Shown here piece after piece: positions 1-11,100 of a DNA stretch of 64,000 nucleotides. How positions within the stretch are numbered: position 1 is the first letter of the stretch; each line of letters starts with the position of its first letter. Both the position numbers and the translations under genes were made by a program. Under the pieces are notes generated by a model that ran no database searches, was not told the origin of the DNA, and saw only the letters and a program-made list of their open reading frames with translations. The stretch comes from Pseudopyrenochaeta lycopersici (lineage: Eukaryota > Ascomycota > Dothideomycetes > Pleosporales > Pseudopyrenochaetaceae): NCBI GenBank assembly GCA_003313425.1, contig NHZP01000006.1:1674001-1738000 (forward strand). The letters run 5' to 3'.

Positions 1-1082
1 AGCGTCGGAGGGAGTATTTGTAGTAATGATACGAGATTGGAATTTTCTCAGTCTGATGGCGGGCGTGGCAGGTGCCCGGTTGGGTTCCATATTATCATTT
101 CTTGATCGCATTTAGAAGACATATTTAAGCTTTGCCGCATAAGATAATGTTTACATTATACAAAATATAATACAATCAAAATCGAGGGTTCCCACCTACT
201 TCATCTGGTGGATGCCGGTTCCCGGAAAATTAAGCGGTGTGGCCGTGTGGCTGGTTGACTGGTGGAACACGTTAGTTAGTGCGAAAAACCATTGACTTGA
301 TCCTACTCCAAGAACCATTATAGGTTGTTAGTTACTCTCCTAGAATACCTATTATAATGCGCTCGTAAGAAATCTAGCTATTGCTAGTATAGAATTGCTT
401 TTACTACGTATAGAACCTAGCCTCTAGAGGCTTTAACGAATCTTTCGGGTGATTCTTGTTACTAATTGTTCTGCAGCGTCCCTAGCAGGTTAGTGGAAGA
501 GAAGCAACTAGTCTAACCGTATCGTTAGGTTTATTTAGGCATATACTCAACACCTTATAACTCTACAACTAGAGTAGATACGGTGAATCTAGAAACTGCA
601 TCTTGTTTGAAGTAGCAGATTGTTGTAAATTTGCATGGAAACTAGGCAACATTTACCTAATTAATCTCTATTCTAGTAGTTCAGTTAACACTCGTTCTAG
701 GAACGGCCTGCGTTCTAAGTCACTATTCTTGAGTAGGGTCGCTCTAGGTATCTTTGAAACTACTGGATAACCCTCTACGAAGGCTAAATACGGATTGCTT
801 AGGTTCTGGCGTGACATACGGACTTCTACTTTGCACGATCCTGTTGCCTATAAAAACCGGGAGCTTAGACGTTTTTAGCTATTGGATGGGGTCCTAGAAC
901 CTACACGGTACACCTAATGATAATTGGGAGTTATAATCCTTTTAGAAAGTTTGAATACGAAATCGGGATTCATGAAATTGAAAACTCTTGTGATATCTAT
1001 TACATCTACCTAATACATCTGCTATAAGTCTTATTTTAAACAAGGAGGCTATATATAAATATTTTGTAATCCTATCCTTAAA
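1..1082. other. AT-rich flank without a recognisable gene
   Basis: No open frame of note and no recognisable domain. The stretch from about 120 is TpA-rich like the RIP-degraded parts of the window, so it is probably decayed repeat DNA. The only structured signal is a pogo-type terminal sequence ending at 272, listed separately. Confidence 0.5.
236..274. repeat. Remnant of a pogo/Fot1-type terminal inverted repeat
   Basis: Positions 257-272 match exactly the last 16 bases of the right end of the pogo-like element at 44631-46449 (ending in GGTGGAACACGT) and are followed by TA at 273-274, the expected target dinucleotide. The bases before it (236-256) carry a degraded form of the same GGTGGCC/GACTGGT sub-repeat pattern. 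No transposase is visible to the left, so this is a solo or truncated end. Confidence 0.5.
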
Positions 1083-1087
1083 GAATT

Positions 1088-1210
1088 TGTTAGCCAACAC
1101 GGTTAGCTCCTCACGTGCTCTGTTATATAAGCATCCACAGGGTATATAGTTCCCTTGTGTCTCATTTGATAGGAATCAACCTAGTTCCTCCTGCCTGCTG
1201 CCCACCAACA
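1088..1210 (+). repeat. 5' LTR of the copia element
   Basis: 123 bp, TG...CA ends, same sequence as 6340-6462. It contains TATATAA-like stretches around 1123-1150 that could serve as the core promoter. Confidence 0.95.
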
Positions 1211-1211
1211 G

Positions 1212-1223
1212 TTATGAGCCCGG
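1212..1223 (+). promoter_or_regulatory. Primer binding site, internal initiator tRNA-Met type
   Basis: Twelve bases, one base after the LTR, complementary to the conserved anticodon loop CTCATAA and its 5' stem of initiator tRNA-Met. This is the half-tRNA priming mode known for some copia elements rather than the usual 3'-CCA priming. The pairing is inferred from the conserved tRNA loop. Confidence 0.75.
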
Positions 1224-1426
1224 TTTGCACCTCCTAAGCTACGCAACTCTGCACGAATATAGCTTTAGACGTGTAACTGATAACAACTACGTTCACCTTT
1301 ACCCGTTGTGTCTATTGACAGCTAGGTCAGCGTCAAAGACCTATATAGTCGACAAGTGTCGCTATTTAACCAGAACTGTTGCTCTCCGCATAGAGATCAG
1401 TTTGGTGATTGATCACTGAGATCACG

Positions 1427-4400
1427 ATGTCGTACAACGACGCAGGAGTCACACGAGTGACTGTTTTACTGGATAAACCAGCCGACTGGGAGTCGTGGTT
1501 CCAGCTACGACGAGAGAAAGCTGTCGTAGATGGCATTTGGAAGTACCACGACATCTCAAAACCAAAGGATGAGCTACCAAAGCTTAGAGAACCAACTAGA
1601 CCGTTACCTAGCGATATACGGCCAGGAGCGACAGAGATCAGCCAGCTAGACGCAGCTGAAAAGGCATTATACAGTGATCTCCTTCAAGACTGGAGATACA
1701 AAAGAGCAGAGTATATGAAACTTAAGCAGAAGGATGGTGAGCTCCTTCTTGACATCAGCCGTACGATTGCTGCTCGACACCTTTACCTTATTAGCGGAAA
1801 AGATGAGGCGTACGATCGACTGGTCACTCTCAAGAAGCAGTTTGCGCTAACAGCTGCCTCACGAAGCAGAGAGCTGACTATCAAATATCGAGCTCTGCAG
1901 GACGGTCCTCAGAGTCGAGATCTTGAGCAATGGCTTAACGACTGGATTCACATTACCAACCAAGGCGGGGAGGCAGGTCTCCCTGAAACAACAGGTTATC
2001 GAGCTCAAGAGGATTTCCTGACATCTATCAGGACGATTGCCCCTGAATGGGCAGCATCGTCGCACCATGACCTCATCAAAAAGGAGACCTTAGACAAGAC
2101 GAATGAGATTCAACCTCTAGCAGACTATATAGCTCAGTTCAGGGTCTATTATCGACGAATTGGGCCTAGTGCAACGTCGCTTGGCACGTTTGCAACACTC
2201 GGTGTTTCAAACAGAACAGACCAGAAGAACCAGAAGGACCAGAAGGAGCAGAGATCATCAAAATCAGCTCATAAGCCAGAATGTCTCTGCGGAGGTATGC
2301 ATTGGTACAGGGAGTGCTGGTACCTGTTTCCAGATCATCCAAAGAGACCAGAGAGCTTTCGACCTATTAAAGCTGTACAGGATAGAATAGCTGAGGCCTT
2401 GAAGAACCCAGAGCAGGTTAAAAGGATCAACAAGCTCCTCGCTCGTCACGGCAAGAAAATCAAGGGCGTAGATGAGCCAATAAGCCTTGACGGTGGAAAG
2501 GAGAGCCAAGGGGGCAGTTTTGCGACCTACAGCTCCTTCTCCGTCACCCAGGTGCAACCAAAAACGCTGCCAACGATCATTAATCGATGGATCCTTGACC
2601 CAGGCTCAAACATCCATATATGTAATTCAAGGAGGTTTGGCTGGCGAGAGACAAGGCAGGCGACAGCTCAGGAAACAGTGCTTGCAGGAGACTCAAGTCT
2701 AGCAATACAGGCCTGGGGAGAGGTTGTGTTCAAAGTCAATCGACCGTCTGGAATAAGTCAGATTAAGCTGACTAATGTGGCCCTTATAGAAGGCTTCTTT
2801 ACAAACGTTATAAGCCTCTCAAGATGCCGAGAAATAGGCATTCAGTTCGACTCAGGACGAGATGTCATATACAAGCAGCATCCGTCAAACGTCACATGCC
2901 TACTCAGGTATAGAGAAGGACACTGGATCGTTGATGCTGACGAGAACGATCGTCCAGCACTGAGTAGCTTTGCAACAGCTCTTCGACGAGCGTACAAGGT
3001 CTCACGGGAAGATCGACGTCCAATTGCCGCATCTCATGTTGAAGCTCATGAGATGTTTGCACACGCGAGCAAGGAGGCAATTGATCACTTAAATGCAAAC
3101 GTACGAGGAATCAACCTTGAGCAAGGAGCTCGAGCACCACAGCTGCGAGAATGCGAGACCTGCATTGAGTCAAAATCGACAGCTCAGGTCAGCAGGCGTC
3201 AATCGGACGATCGAGCTACAAGGCCTTTCTATAGGATTGTAGTTGATCTCGTACAGCTGATCCCAACAGGAGAAACGTGCTATAACGGAGATCGTTACCT
3301 CCTGCATGCTGTATGCGAGTTCTCAAGGTGGCATGAGGCGACGACTCTTACTAATAAAACACTACCTGTCGTGACAGCAGCGTTGCGAGCGCTGATAAAT
3401 AAGATTGAACGCCAGCATGGACATACTGTCGTTGTCCTTAAGGTTGACGGCGATCGCGGGTACGGCTTACAGCTCTATGAGATTGCGAGGCAGGCTGGCC
3501 TCAAGGTTGAGCTTCGAGCCCCTGACACGCCTGAACAGCTAGGAGCCGCAGAGCAAGCAGGGAACGTGATCATGACAAGAGCAAGATCACTTCGAATCAA
3601 GGCAGGACTGCCAAAGTCGCTGTCAAATGAGCTAGCAGTTACAGCAGCTCGAATCGTCAATGTCACGCCTACCAAGTCAATCGCATGGAAGACGCCATAT
3701 GAGCTAGTCTATGGCAGGCAGCCTTCAGTTGCCCACTTCTCACAGATAGGCTGCAAAGCCTATGTCCTGAATAAGAAGCTGAAGAAAGCAGATAAGCTTG
3801 AGTCTCGTACATTCATAGGATACCTCACAGGGTACGACTCAACGAATATCTTCCGCATCTGGCTGCCAAAGAAGAGCCAGGTGATACGCGTGAGAGACGT
3901 GATATTTCAGAAGAACAGCCTTTTCAACGACCACAAGAAAGCTGAGAGAGAAGCTATCGTACAAGAAGATATTGACTATCTCAACATACCTCAGGTACAG
4001 GAGATAGAGGCTAATCAAGAGATACTGCAGAACCAGAGGCATCAGCTCAACGATGAGACAGCTCGTTCTACAGAGATAGCTGAAAACAACACGGTGGCAG
4101 AGTTCCATAAGGACTGGGGCTTTCTACCAACACCAGAACCATCAGATCGTGGTACTGCACCACCTCAACAGGAGGCAGGCGACGATGGAGAACCAGACCA
4201 AGCTACAGAGCTGGTAGAACAAGTCAGTGCTGAAGATCAAGGCACTGAGGAACAGGTTCAAGAACAGCTGCTTGATGAGCTGCAGACACATCATGAGGAT
4301 GACACGTCTACAGTCACAAGTAGACCAGATGGACCAAGTAGGCCAGATGGACCACTTAGGCCAGCTGCAACAGGCAGGCGAGGCCGACCACGAAAGCTAC

Positions 4401-6181
4401 CATCTGAGTGGCCTAGAGGATGGAGCAATACAGACGACTATGTACCAGATCGTCAGCAGAACAATGCACCAAAGATGGCTGATCCTGCTGTCGGAAGTAG
4501 CAGCAACATTGTAGAAGGGAAGAGAGCTAGGAGGCTAGCTAACCAGGCCCTAGCTACATACTACAGAGCATTCGCAGTAGCATTGAATCCAACAGCTCCT
4601 TTGAAGCTCGCAGGTGAGATGCCTAGGTCAAGGCTACATCGTGATCAACTGCCAGAACCGCCAAAACGATGGAAGGATATGAAGGATCATCCATTTAGTG
4701 CTGAGTTTAGAGAGGCAGCACGAGCAGAGCTTGACAGCTGCTGGTCAAAAGATTGCTTCAAGCGTACGGAGGTCACTGCAACGACAGCAGATGCTGAGGT
4801 TCTACCCCTAATGTGGGTGTTCTCATACAAGTTCGACGAAGACGGGTACCTATACAAGTTTAAGGCGCGTATATGCGTACGAGGAGACCTGCAGGAGGCA
4901 TGGGGTGAGACGTATGCTGCAACGTTAGCTATTAAGGTCTTTCGATCTCTTGTAGCATTGGCAGCAGCATTTAACCTGAAGATGTTTCAGTTCGACGCCC
5001 TAAACGCCTTTCTTAACGCTCGACTACCACGCAAGATATACTGTCGTACGCCTAAAGGGTTCACAGACGAGTTTGGCGAGCTTCTTAAGCTTCAGCGAGC
5101 GCTCTATGGCCTTAAGGAAGCACCACTGCTGTGGTACCAGGAGCTCTCATCAACCTTAAAGAAGCTTGGGTTGAGGCCTGTGCCAGGAGCACCGTGCCTA
5201 TACACGAACGACCGTCTAATCGTCTTTTTCTATGTGGACGATATCGTCGTCCTCGTCCATCCGCTCAATATGAGCTACTACCAAACGTTCAAGCAACAGA
5301 TGCTTGGAACGTACGAGATCCGTGAGCTAGGCGAGCTGAAGTGGTTCCTTGGCATCCGTGTGATCCGCGAGGAGCTTACTCAATCAATCTACCTAGCACA
5401 GGACTTATTCATTGATAAGATCGCAGCGAAATTTGATCTTAAGGGAAACACAAGATACCCAGATGTGCCACTAAGGGACAACGTCCTCCTGCCTTCGACA
5501 GAGGAACTAAGTGCTGCTCGAACACAAAAGTATCAGCAACTAGTTGGCTCACTAGCGTATATCTCAACCTCGACGCGACCAGACGTCGCGAGAGCGCACT
5601 CAATCCTTGCACGCCACCTACAGAATCCAGGGCAAAAGCACCTGCACGCTGCCAACCATGTGTGGAGATACCTAATAGGCACAAAGCACCTAGCTATTCG
5701 AGCGTCAGGGGACATCCAGCACAGCATAACTAGCATCACATCACCAGCTCAGCAGGAGCTAGGCCAAGAACCTCTCTTTTATGGTGCATCAGATGCGGCC
5801 TTCGCAGATGAGCCTGAAACTCGCCGAAGCTCTCAAGGCTACATCTTTAAACTATATGGACTGCCTATCGACTGGAAGGCAACAGTCCAACGATCAGTTA
5901 CAAAATCGACTACTGAGGCTGAGCTGCTATCTCTATCCCTTGCAGGATCAGAGATGGAATGGTGGCAACGCTTCTTTCAAGCTATTCAATTTGACCCTGA
6001 GTTTACACCAGCACTGTGGTGTGATAACCAGCAGACTGTCTTAATCGTGACAAAGGCAGTTGACAAGCTTCAGACGAAGCTGAAGCATGTGGACGTACAT
6101 CATCATTGGTTACGTCAGGAGGTAGCAGAAGGCAGACTATCCTTAGTCGACAGAAGCACGCTGACTTCGTACGCCAGCTAG
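1427..6181 (+). CDS. Copia gag-pol polyprotein with a truncated RNase H tail
   Basis: Starts at ATG 1427; the longer frame to 1409 begins with TTG. It encodes 1584 aa in one frame. In order: Gag with an atypical zinc knuckle (C286-x-C-x3-H-x4-C297); aspartic protease around D391 in LDPGSN, where most copia proteins have DSGAS; GAG-pre-integrase and integrase with D607, D674 and E709; reverse transcriptase with YVDD at 1269-1272; RNase H starting near D1456 with a TEAE motif. The end is abnormal. After EGRLSLVD the frame runs into a short out-of-frame tail and stops, while the expected continuation (RQKHADFVRQLGL) lies in another frame just downstream. A deletion of roughly 15 codons near 6146-6152 appears to have removed the conserved ADGLTK-type segment. 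Function of this copy is therefore doubtful. Confidence 0.92.
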   Translation: MSYNDAGVTRVTVLLDKPADWESWFQLRREKAVVDGIWKYHDISKPKDELPKLREPTRPLPSDIRPGATEISQLDAAEKALYSDLLQDWRYKRAEYMKLKQKDGELLLDISRTIAARHLYLISGKDEAYDRLVTLKKQFALTAASRSRELTIKYRALQDGPQSRDLEQWLNDWIHITNQGGEAGLPETTGYRAQEDFLTSIRTIAPEWAASSHHDLIKKETLDKTNEIQPLADYIAQFRVYYRRIGPSATSLGTFATLGVSNRTDQKNQKDQKEQRSSKSAHKPECLCGGMHWYRECWYLFPDHPKRPESFRPIKAVQDRIAEALKNPEQVKRINKLLARHGKKIKGVDEPISLDGGKESQGGSFATYSSFSVTQVQPKTLPTIINRWILDPGSNIHICNSRRFGWRETRQATAQETVLAGDSSLAIQAWGEVVFKVNRPSGISQIKLTNVALIEGFFTNVISLSRCREIGIQFDSGRDVIYKQHPSNVTCLLRYREGHWIVDADENDRPALSSFATALRRAYKVSREDRRPIAASHVEAHEMFAHASKEAIDHLNANVRGINLEQGARAPQLRECETCIESKSTAQVSRRQSDDRATRPFYRIVVDLVQLIPTGETCYNGDRYLLHAVCEFSRWHEATTLTNKTLPVVTAALRALINKIERQHGHTVVVLKVDGDRGYGLQLYEIARQAGLKVELRAPDTPEQLGAAEQAGNVIMTRARSLRIKAGLPKSLSNELAVTAARIVNVTPTKSIAWKTPYELVYGRQPSVAHFSQIGCKAYVLNKKLKKADKLESRTFIGYLTGYDSTNIFRIWLPKKSQVIRVRDVIFQKNSLFNDHKKAEREAIVQEDIDYLNIPQVQEIEANQEILQNQRHQLNDETARSTEIAENNTVAEFHKDWGFLPTPEPSDRGTAPPQQEAGDDGEPDQATELVEQVSAEDQGTEEQVQEQLLDELQTHHEDDTSTVTSRPDGPSRPDGPLRPAATGRRGRPRKLPSEWPRGWSNTDDYVPDRQQNNAPKMADPAVGSSSNIVEGKRARRLANQALATYYRAFAVALNPTAPLKLAGEMPRSRLHRDQLPEPPKRWKDMKDHPFSAEFREAARAELDSCWSKDCFKRTEVTATTADAEVLPLMWVFSYKFDEDGYLYKFKARICVRGDLQEAWGETYAATLAIKVFRSLVALAAAFNLKMFQFDALNAFLNARLPRKIYCRTPKGFTDEFGELLKLQRALYGLKEAPLLWYQELSSTLKKLGLRPVPGAPCLYTNDRLIVFFYVDDIVVLVHPLNMSYYQTFKQQMLGTYEIRELGELKWFLGIRVIREELTQSIYLAQDLFIDKIAAKFDLKGNTRYPDVPLRDNVLLPSTEELSAARTQKYQQLVGSLAYISTSTRPDVARAHSILARHLQNPGQKHLHAANHVWRYLIGTKHLAIRASGDIQHSITSITSPAQQELGQEPLFYGASDAAFADEPETRRSSQGYIFKLYGLPIDWKATVQRSVTKSTTEAELLSLSLAGSEMEWWQRFFQAIQFDPEFTPALWCDNQQTVLIVTKAVDKLQTKLKHVDVHHHWLRQEVAEGRLSLVDRSTLTSYAS

Positions 6182-6339
6182 GACTAAGTGACCTATCAAG
6201 GATTCGAGAGGAATCAGAGAGTACTGCTCTCAGTCTGCAGGACCTGGGGGGTGGTACTACCAACTACAGTAGAGGCAGACGCTTGAGGACACTCATTTAC
6301 AGCTTTCGTTGCTCTTCATTCACTCAAGCTGGGGGGGTG

Positions 6340-6462
6340 TGTTAGCCAACACGGTTAGCTCCTCACGTGCTCTGTTATATAAGCATCCACAGGGTATATA
6401 GTTCCCTTGTGTCTCATTTGATAGGAATCAACCTAGTTCCTCCTGCCTGCTGCCCACCAACA
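6340..6462 (+). repeat. 3' LTR of the copia element
   Basis: 123 bp, identical to 1088-1210, preceded by the polypurine tract and followed by the GAATT target duplicate. Confidence 0.95.
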
Positions 6463-6467
6463 GAATT

Positions 6468-6590
6468 TGTTGGCGGGCAGCAGGCAGGAGGAACTAGGTT
6501 GATTGCTATCAAATGAGACACAAGGAAACTATATACCCTGTGAATGCTTATATAACAGAGCACGTGAGAAGCTAACCGTGTTGGCTAACA
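6468..6590 (-). repeat. Solo copia LTR in inverted orientation
   Basis: The reverse complement is the same 123-bp LTR as the neighbouring element, with about five substitutions. It is flanked by GAATT at 6463-6467 and 6591-6595. It starts directly after the target duplicate of the full-length element, so one GAATT site carries two opposite insertions. Confidence 0.92.
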
Positions 6591-6595
6591 GAATT

Positions 6596-7209
6596 TGATG
6601 TATAGACATTGGTGCAAAATAAAACATAAGGTAACTATATGGTCCCACAGCTTTTGCTAGCACCGCCCGTGCGCGCGGCTCTATCAGGTTGATAGTGCGT
6701 ACGCTGTCAAGGAGGAAACGAAATCTGCATCTTTCTACTGCAGATGATGAATGCTACTGCGAGTCGTGGATTTATCCACATGGATCCTTGGGGAGTGGCT
6801 ATGCAATTGTACCTTTGACGGATTTAGCCCAATATGGCGCGTTCTGGAACCATCGCAAGTAGCTCTATTGGGGTTGGGGGACCAGGTCAAGCGAGACTTA
6901 CTATGGTTAACCGACCTGAGTGCTACAGCCACTCTTTATAGCGGATAAGCTCGTGCCCTTATATTTAGATAGGCTAGCTCGTGGCCCTATATCGAATAGG
7001 CGCTAGGTAACATAGGATAGAACTGAACCCTAATTAAAATAGTTGAGATTTGTAAGTGTATTAAGAACTGGGTAAGTATTCCAAAGGGAAAGGCCAGGCC
7101 GCTACTTACTGGCGTGTTTAGGACCGCGGAGGATATTAACGCGACTGTAAGAATACTTTAATGGGACATTGAGAGGGAAAAGAACGTAGATAGTGATAAT
7201 GAAGTCGGC
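6596..7209. other. Intergenic stretch, nothing recognised
   Basis: Continues the old target of the copia insertions. It holds a 65-codon ATG frame (6751-6948, +) with no recognisable motif, and otherwise the presumed 3' flank of the RBR gene. Confidence 0.4.
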
Positions 7210-7834
7210 CTATTCACGAATAGCATGGTTTAGGGAGATTAGGGCTTTGTACCAGCGGTAGGAACTAGATGTATAATGTGCAGCTGGGGCCGGTGCCTGG
7301 GGACGATCTTGCGCGATGGGAACAGTAGGAAGCGGACGCGTAAGGTAATGCTCGTCCCACTGCGGGCAAGTGCAGCCCTTCCACTGAACGCCGCACAAGT
7401 AGCAGAACTGGTGGCAGCATCGACACCTACATACAGTGACCCCGCAAAAGTTTCCGTTGCGCACGCACGAGCCACCCTCACAAGCACATGTACACCAAAC
7501 TTCAACACCATGGATCTCAGCCAAAACATTATATAATTATTATTTTTTGAGTCACAGGTTGCTTAGATGGTTAGTATCTAGTTTGCCATCCTTGCGCCTT
7601 TGTGCATGCAGCGATTCGTCGTCGCATACTCAAGATAAGGCTCTTGATGAGCCTGGCTAGGATACGCCGCTAGCACTCTTTTAATACACTATAAAAGCCA
7701 TCCTACTCTTCTATAGCTTAGCTGTAATTATTATATTATAGATATAATTTATACATGCGCTTCTTTAGGTACTACTAGAGGCGCTTAATTAGGTTAAGAT
7801 TAGGTGAGTATGCTAGCTATTTAATAGTGGTGAT

Positions 7835-8136
7835 TGTAAGGCAGTCAACACGCACAGTTGGGACGGTCTTAGTTGAAGAAACTCAATTTAAAAGGAAATG
7901 GACAAAATAGCAGATACCTCTCACCTTCGGGGGAGAGGTGCTGCCTATATACATGAGCTAGAGCAGGCTAGTCCCGATCCAGTTACCTAGCTTGGTGAAA
8001 GGTAAGAGGTAACAGTTACCTTTCACCTGCGTCTAGTAACTTGGCAGGATTGTTACCTTTTACCTGCGTCTAGTAACTTGGAAGGATTGAACCCTTTCAC
8101 CTGCGTCTAGTAACCTGAAAGGATTAAACCCTGACA
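7835..8136 (-). repeat. Left LTR (3' LTR) of the gypsy element
   Basis: 302 bp. It contains a 12-bp perfect inverted repeat (7994-8005 with 8016-8027, GGTGAAAGGTAA) and about three tandem copies of a roughly 38-bp unit holding CACCTGCGTCTAGTAAC (about 8016-8131). Confidence 0.9.
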
Positions 8137-11100
8137 CGACCCCCCCCTTTAAAATAGTGAGGGCCTCTAAACTAAGAGATAAAAATTTAAGATAAAATAT
8201 AAGAAAACTGTTTACTACTAAGTCCCTCTAACTTAGTGAATCTAGTAATAGGCTTTGTATAGCGCTGCGCATGTCTAAACGGTTTCTTATACAAAATCGC
8301 TGAGCTCTAAGGTGTTTTCTAATACTTCTACTCTATAACGCGAAAACAGAACCTAAAGACCTTCGTACGATACATATAGGAGCAACCTTTGTAATTTTCG
8401 TTTAGTTGCAAGGTCCCTAGACGTAGCGCGTAAAGCGAGGCGCACTGCGCAGAGTAAGGGCGAAGGCGAGCAATCTTAAGGCTATAGATGCGCGAATTAA
8501 GGCTAGAGGCGCGCAAATCGAGGTAAATTGAGGCGCGCTAACTTAAGCAAAACTGTTTAGATACCTTCGTCGCCGCTGAGATACTCTTCTGCAGCTAGCC
8601 TATCCTTGTTAAGTGGTAACTAATTTAGAGGCATGCGATAAGTAGGTAGCTTAGGCTTATTAGGCTGTTGCTAATAAAACAGATAAGCGTCGTAGTTATT
8701 AGGGTACTTAGTTACCGGGTGCCAGGTAGGTTTCGGGTATCTAGTCTATTTAATTAGGTACTGCCACTCGCGCTTTTAGCGGCCTTTAACGCTAGTTTAC
8801 TAGTAATTAAGAAAATTATTAATAAGCTACTTATCTTAAACCTTACTATTAGGATTAATTACCTTAACAGCTACTAGCTAAGCTGGCGCTTAATCTAGAA
8901 GCCCTTTCAAGGGCGCAGGCTAAAGAAGCTTAGGGTAAAATATAGGAAAAACTCCGCTGCCTAACATATCTAGTAGAAGGTCTAATTAATACGCCTAGCT
9001 GTTATACACGACTCTTATAACGCTGTAAGGCCCTACCTACTTAAGGTCTAGCGTCTTTAATTCCTGTTTAGTAGACTAATTAATTATATTAACTATAACT
9101 TAGTCTCTAACAGCGTACTTTAGTACTAATTAGTAAGAGGTGTTAGCGTAGTAAGCTTATTCTTATTAAGCCTATAGCATTTATTCTTATAAATAAGTAA
9201 CTAGGTCCGCGTAGGTGTTTATAAGCTCGTCTGCTTAGATTTTATTACTAGCTGCAGCGCTACTAAGCTTTTTATCGCAGTTTTCCCTTAGGTGTATGCT
9301 ACTATAAAAGTAATATCTAAGATCTGTAAAGAATAGTGTTATGCCTGTAGAGGCGTTAACTATATTATTAGCCTAAAACTTAGTAACATAAAGCTAGGCA
9401 GCCTAGTTAGTTTACGCGTAGTTAATATACTAATAAAGATAAATTTCTAAGGCTTAATTTGCCTGCTTAGTCTGCCCGTCTAATTTAGGGTAATAGGCTG
9501 TTAATAAGCGCTGTTAGATACGCAGTCGCTCACAGACCTGCCTCTAAAACTAACTAACGAAATTTGAACTGCGGTTAGAGATAATACTAAGAGGAATACT
9601 ATATAATTTAAAGACCTCTATAAAGTACCTAGCAGCTTTAGCTGTAGTACAGCTATACGTAGGGAAAAAATACTGTCTTTTTGTAAGGCGGTCTATAATA
9701 ACGAGGATATTCTTAAAAGTACAGCTATCTAGCTAAGAGGTAGGTAAATCTTAAATAAAATTAACTAAAATTTCCGTCTAGCGTCTATAAGGCACTAGTA
9801 GTAGCCGTAAGTAACTATACTTACTATCCTAAGGGCTTTTTATTTAGCAATAAGTAGCGCACGCGTTATAATACTATTTAATTAATAGGTGCATCTTTAG
9901 CTAGTAATACTATAAGTACATAAGGAAGAACGTGTTGCAAGAGCCCTTATAACTAGTAATTTAATAGTCGTAACACAACTCTATAATACGTCGGCGTAAC
10001 TGTAAGTTAGGAGGCACGTAAAGCCTAGTCTTGTCTATCTACAGGCGTTAGGAAGCTCTTTTACCTGTGCTTAACAGGTCTATAGTAGAGAAATAGTAGC
10101 TATTCTTATAAAACTATAATAGTAATTTAGCGGTTTCTGTATTAATAGCTTCAAAGGCCTTTTTAGCTATAGCGTCGTTAGCGTACGCAGCGTCTAGGAT
10201 TTCTTCTGTTAACTAATAGTCGTCCTCGTAACAGGGTAGTAAAGGATCTATTATACTGTTAATAGGCGTAGGATTATTATTATTATTATTAAATTCTACA
10301 GGAAAGTTTATTTTACAAGCGCAGGTAAAGCAAAATTACACTACTTTAGCTTATTCCTAGGACATTTAGTCTAAGGACTTAGGTTAACTAAGAGCTAAGG
10401 CGCGCAAGGCTGTTATAACTGCTAGTTGCATGCCTAGGAAGAGCACTTAGGGTCTAAGAATAGCAGCCCGTATACTATAATAAGGGTCTTCTGCGTCTGT
10501 TAGGGTATCCTAAGGTTAACAGCTTAAAGCGTCTGCTTTACTATTAGTTTCCCTAGGGGTATAGATAATCTTAAAGTTAAACTAGCTAAGAAATAAGAAC
10601 TACTATGCTTACTATTAGCTAAGTTTTTTAGTTATTATAAACTATTCTAGGTTCTTATAGTCTATTATTACTTATATTAGTTAAGAAGAGCCTATAAGTT
10701 TAGGCTCCTATTCCTTAAATACCTATATATTTACTATAAGTTTAAGATTATAGATATTATAGTTATACTCTACTAAGGAGTATTTCTTTAAAAAGAAAGT
10801 AATAGGTTATAGGACGTCCTTATTATTATATTACTTTATAACCCTGCCTAATACTTATCCTAACGCATTAGTAAAGATATAGATTTACTTAGTAGGATTA
10901 AAATACTTTAACACTACGCCTATACAAAATACTACTTTAAGAGCCTTAAAAGCTTTTACTTCCTCCTCCCCCTATATAATTAGCTTATAATAAACCTTCT
11001 TATAGGCAGGTTTATTAAAATTACTACTTTTCTTTTTTATAATAGTAGCCTTAATAAGGCGTGTAAGTAGTAATGCTATCTTTAAGTAGCCTTTAATAAA

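Larger units (their letters stand above)
1088..6462 (+). mobile_element. Full-length Ty1/copia LTR retrotransposon, very recent insertion
   Basis: Two 123-bp LTRs (1088-1210 and 6340-6462), both starting TGTTAG and ending CAACA, look identical base for base. The 5-bp target duplication GAATT is at 1083-1087 and 6463-6467. Directly inside the 5' LTR, 1212-1223 (TTATGAGCCCGG) is complementary to the anticodon stem-loop of initiator tRNA-Met, so priming is expected from an internal tRNA site, as known for Drosophila copia and yeast Ty5. A G-rich polypurine tract (6331-6339) abuts the 3' LTR. One gag-pol frame fills the interior. Identical LTRs and lack of RIP decay indicate recent insertion; the pol 3' end carries a small deletion. 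Confidence 0.95.
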
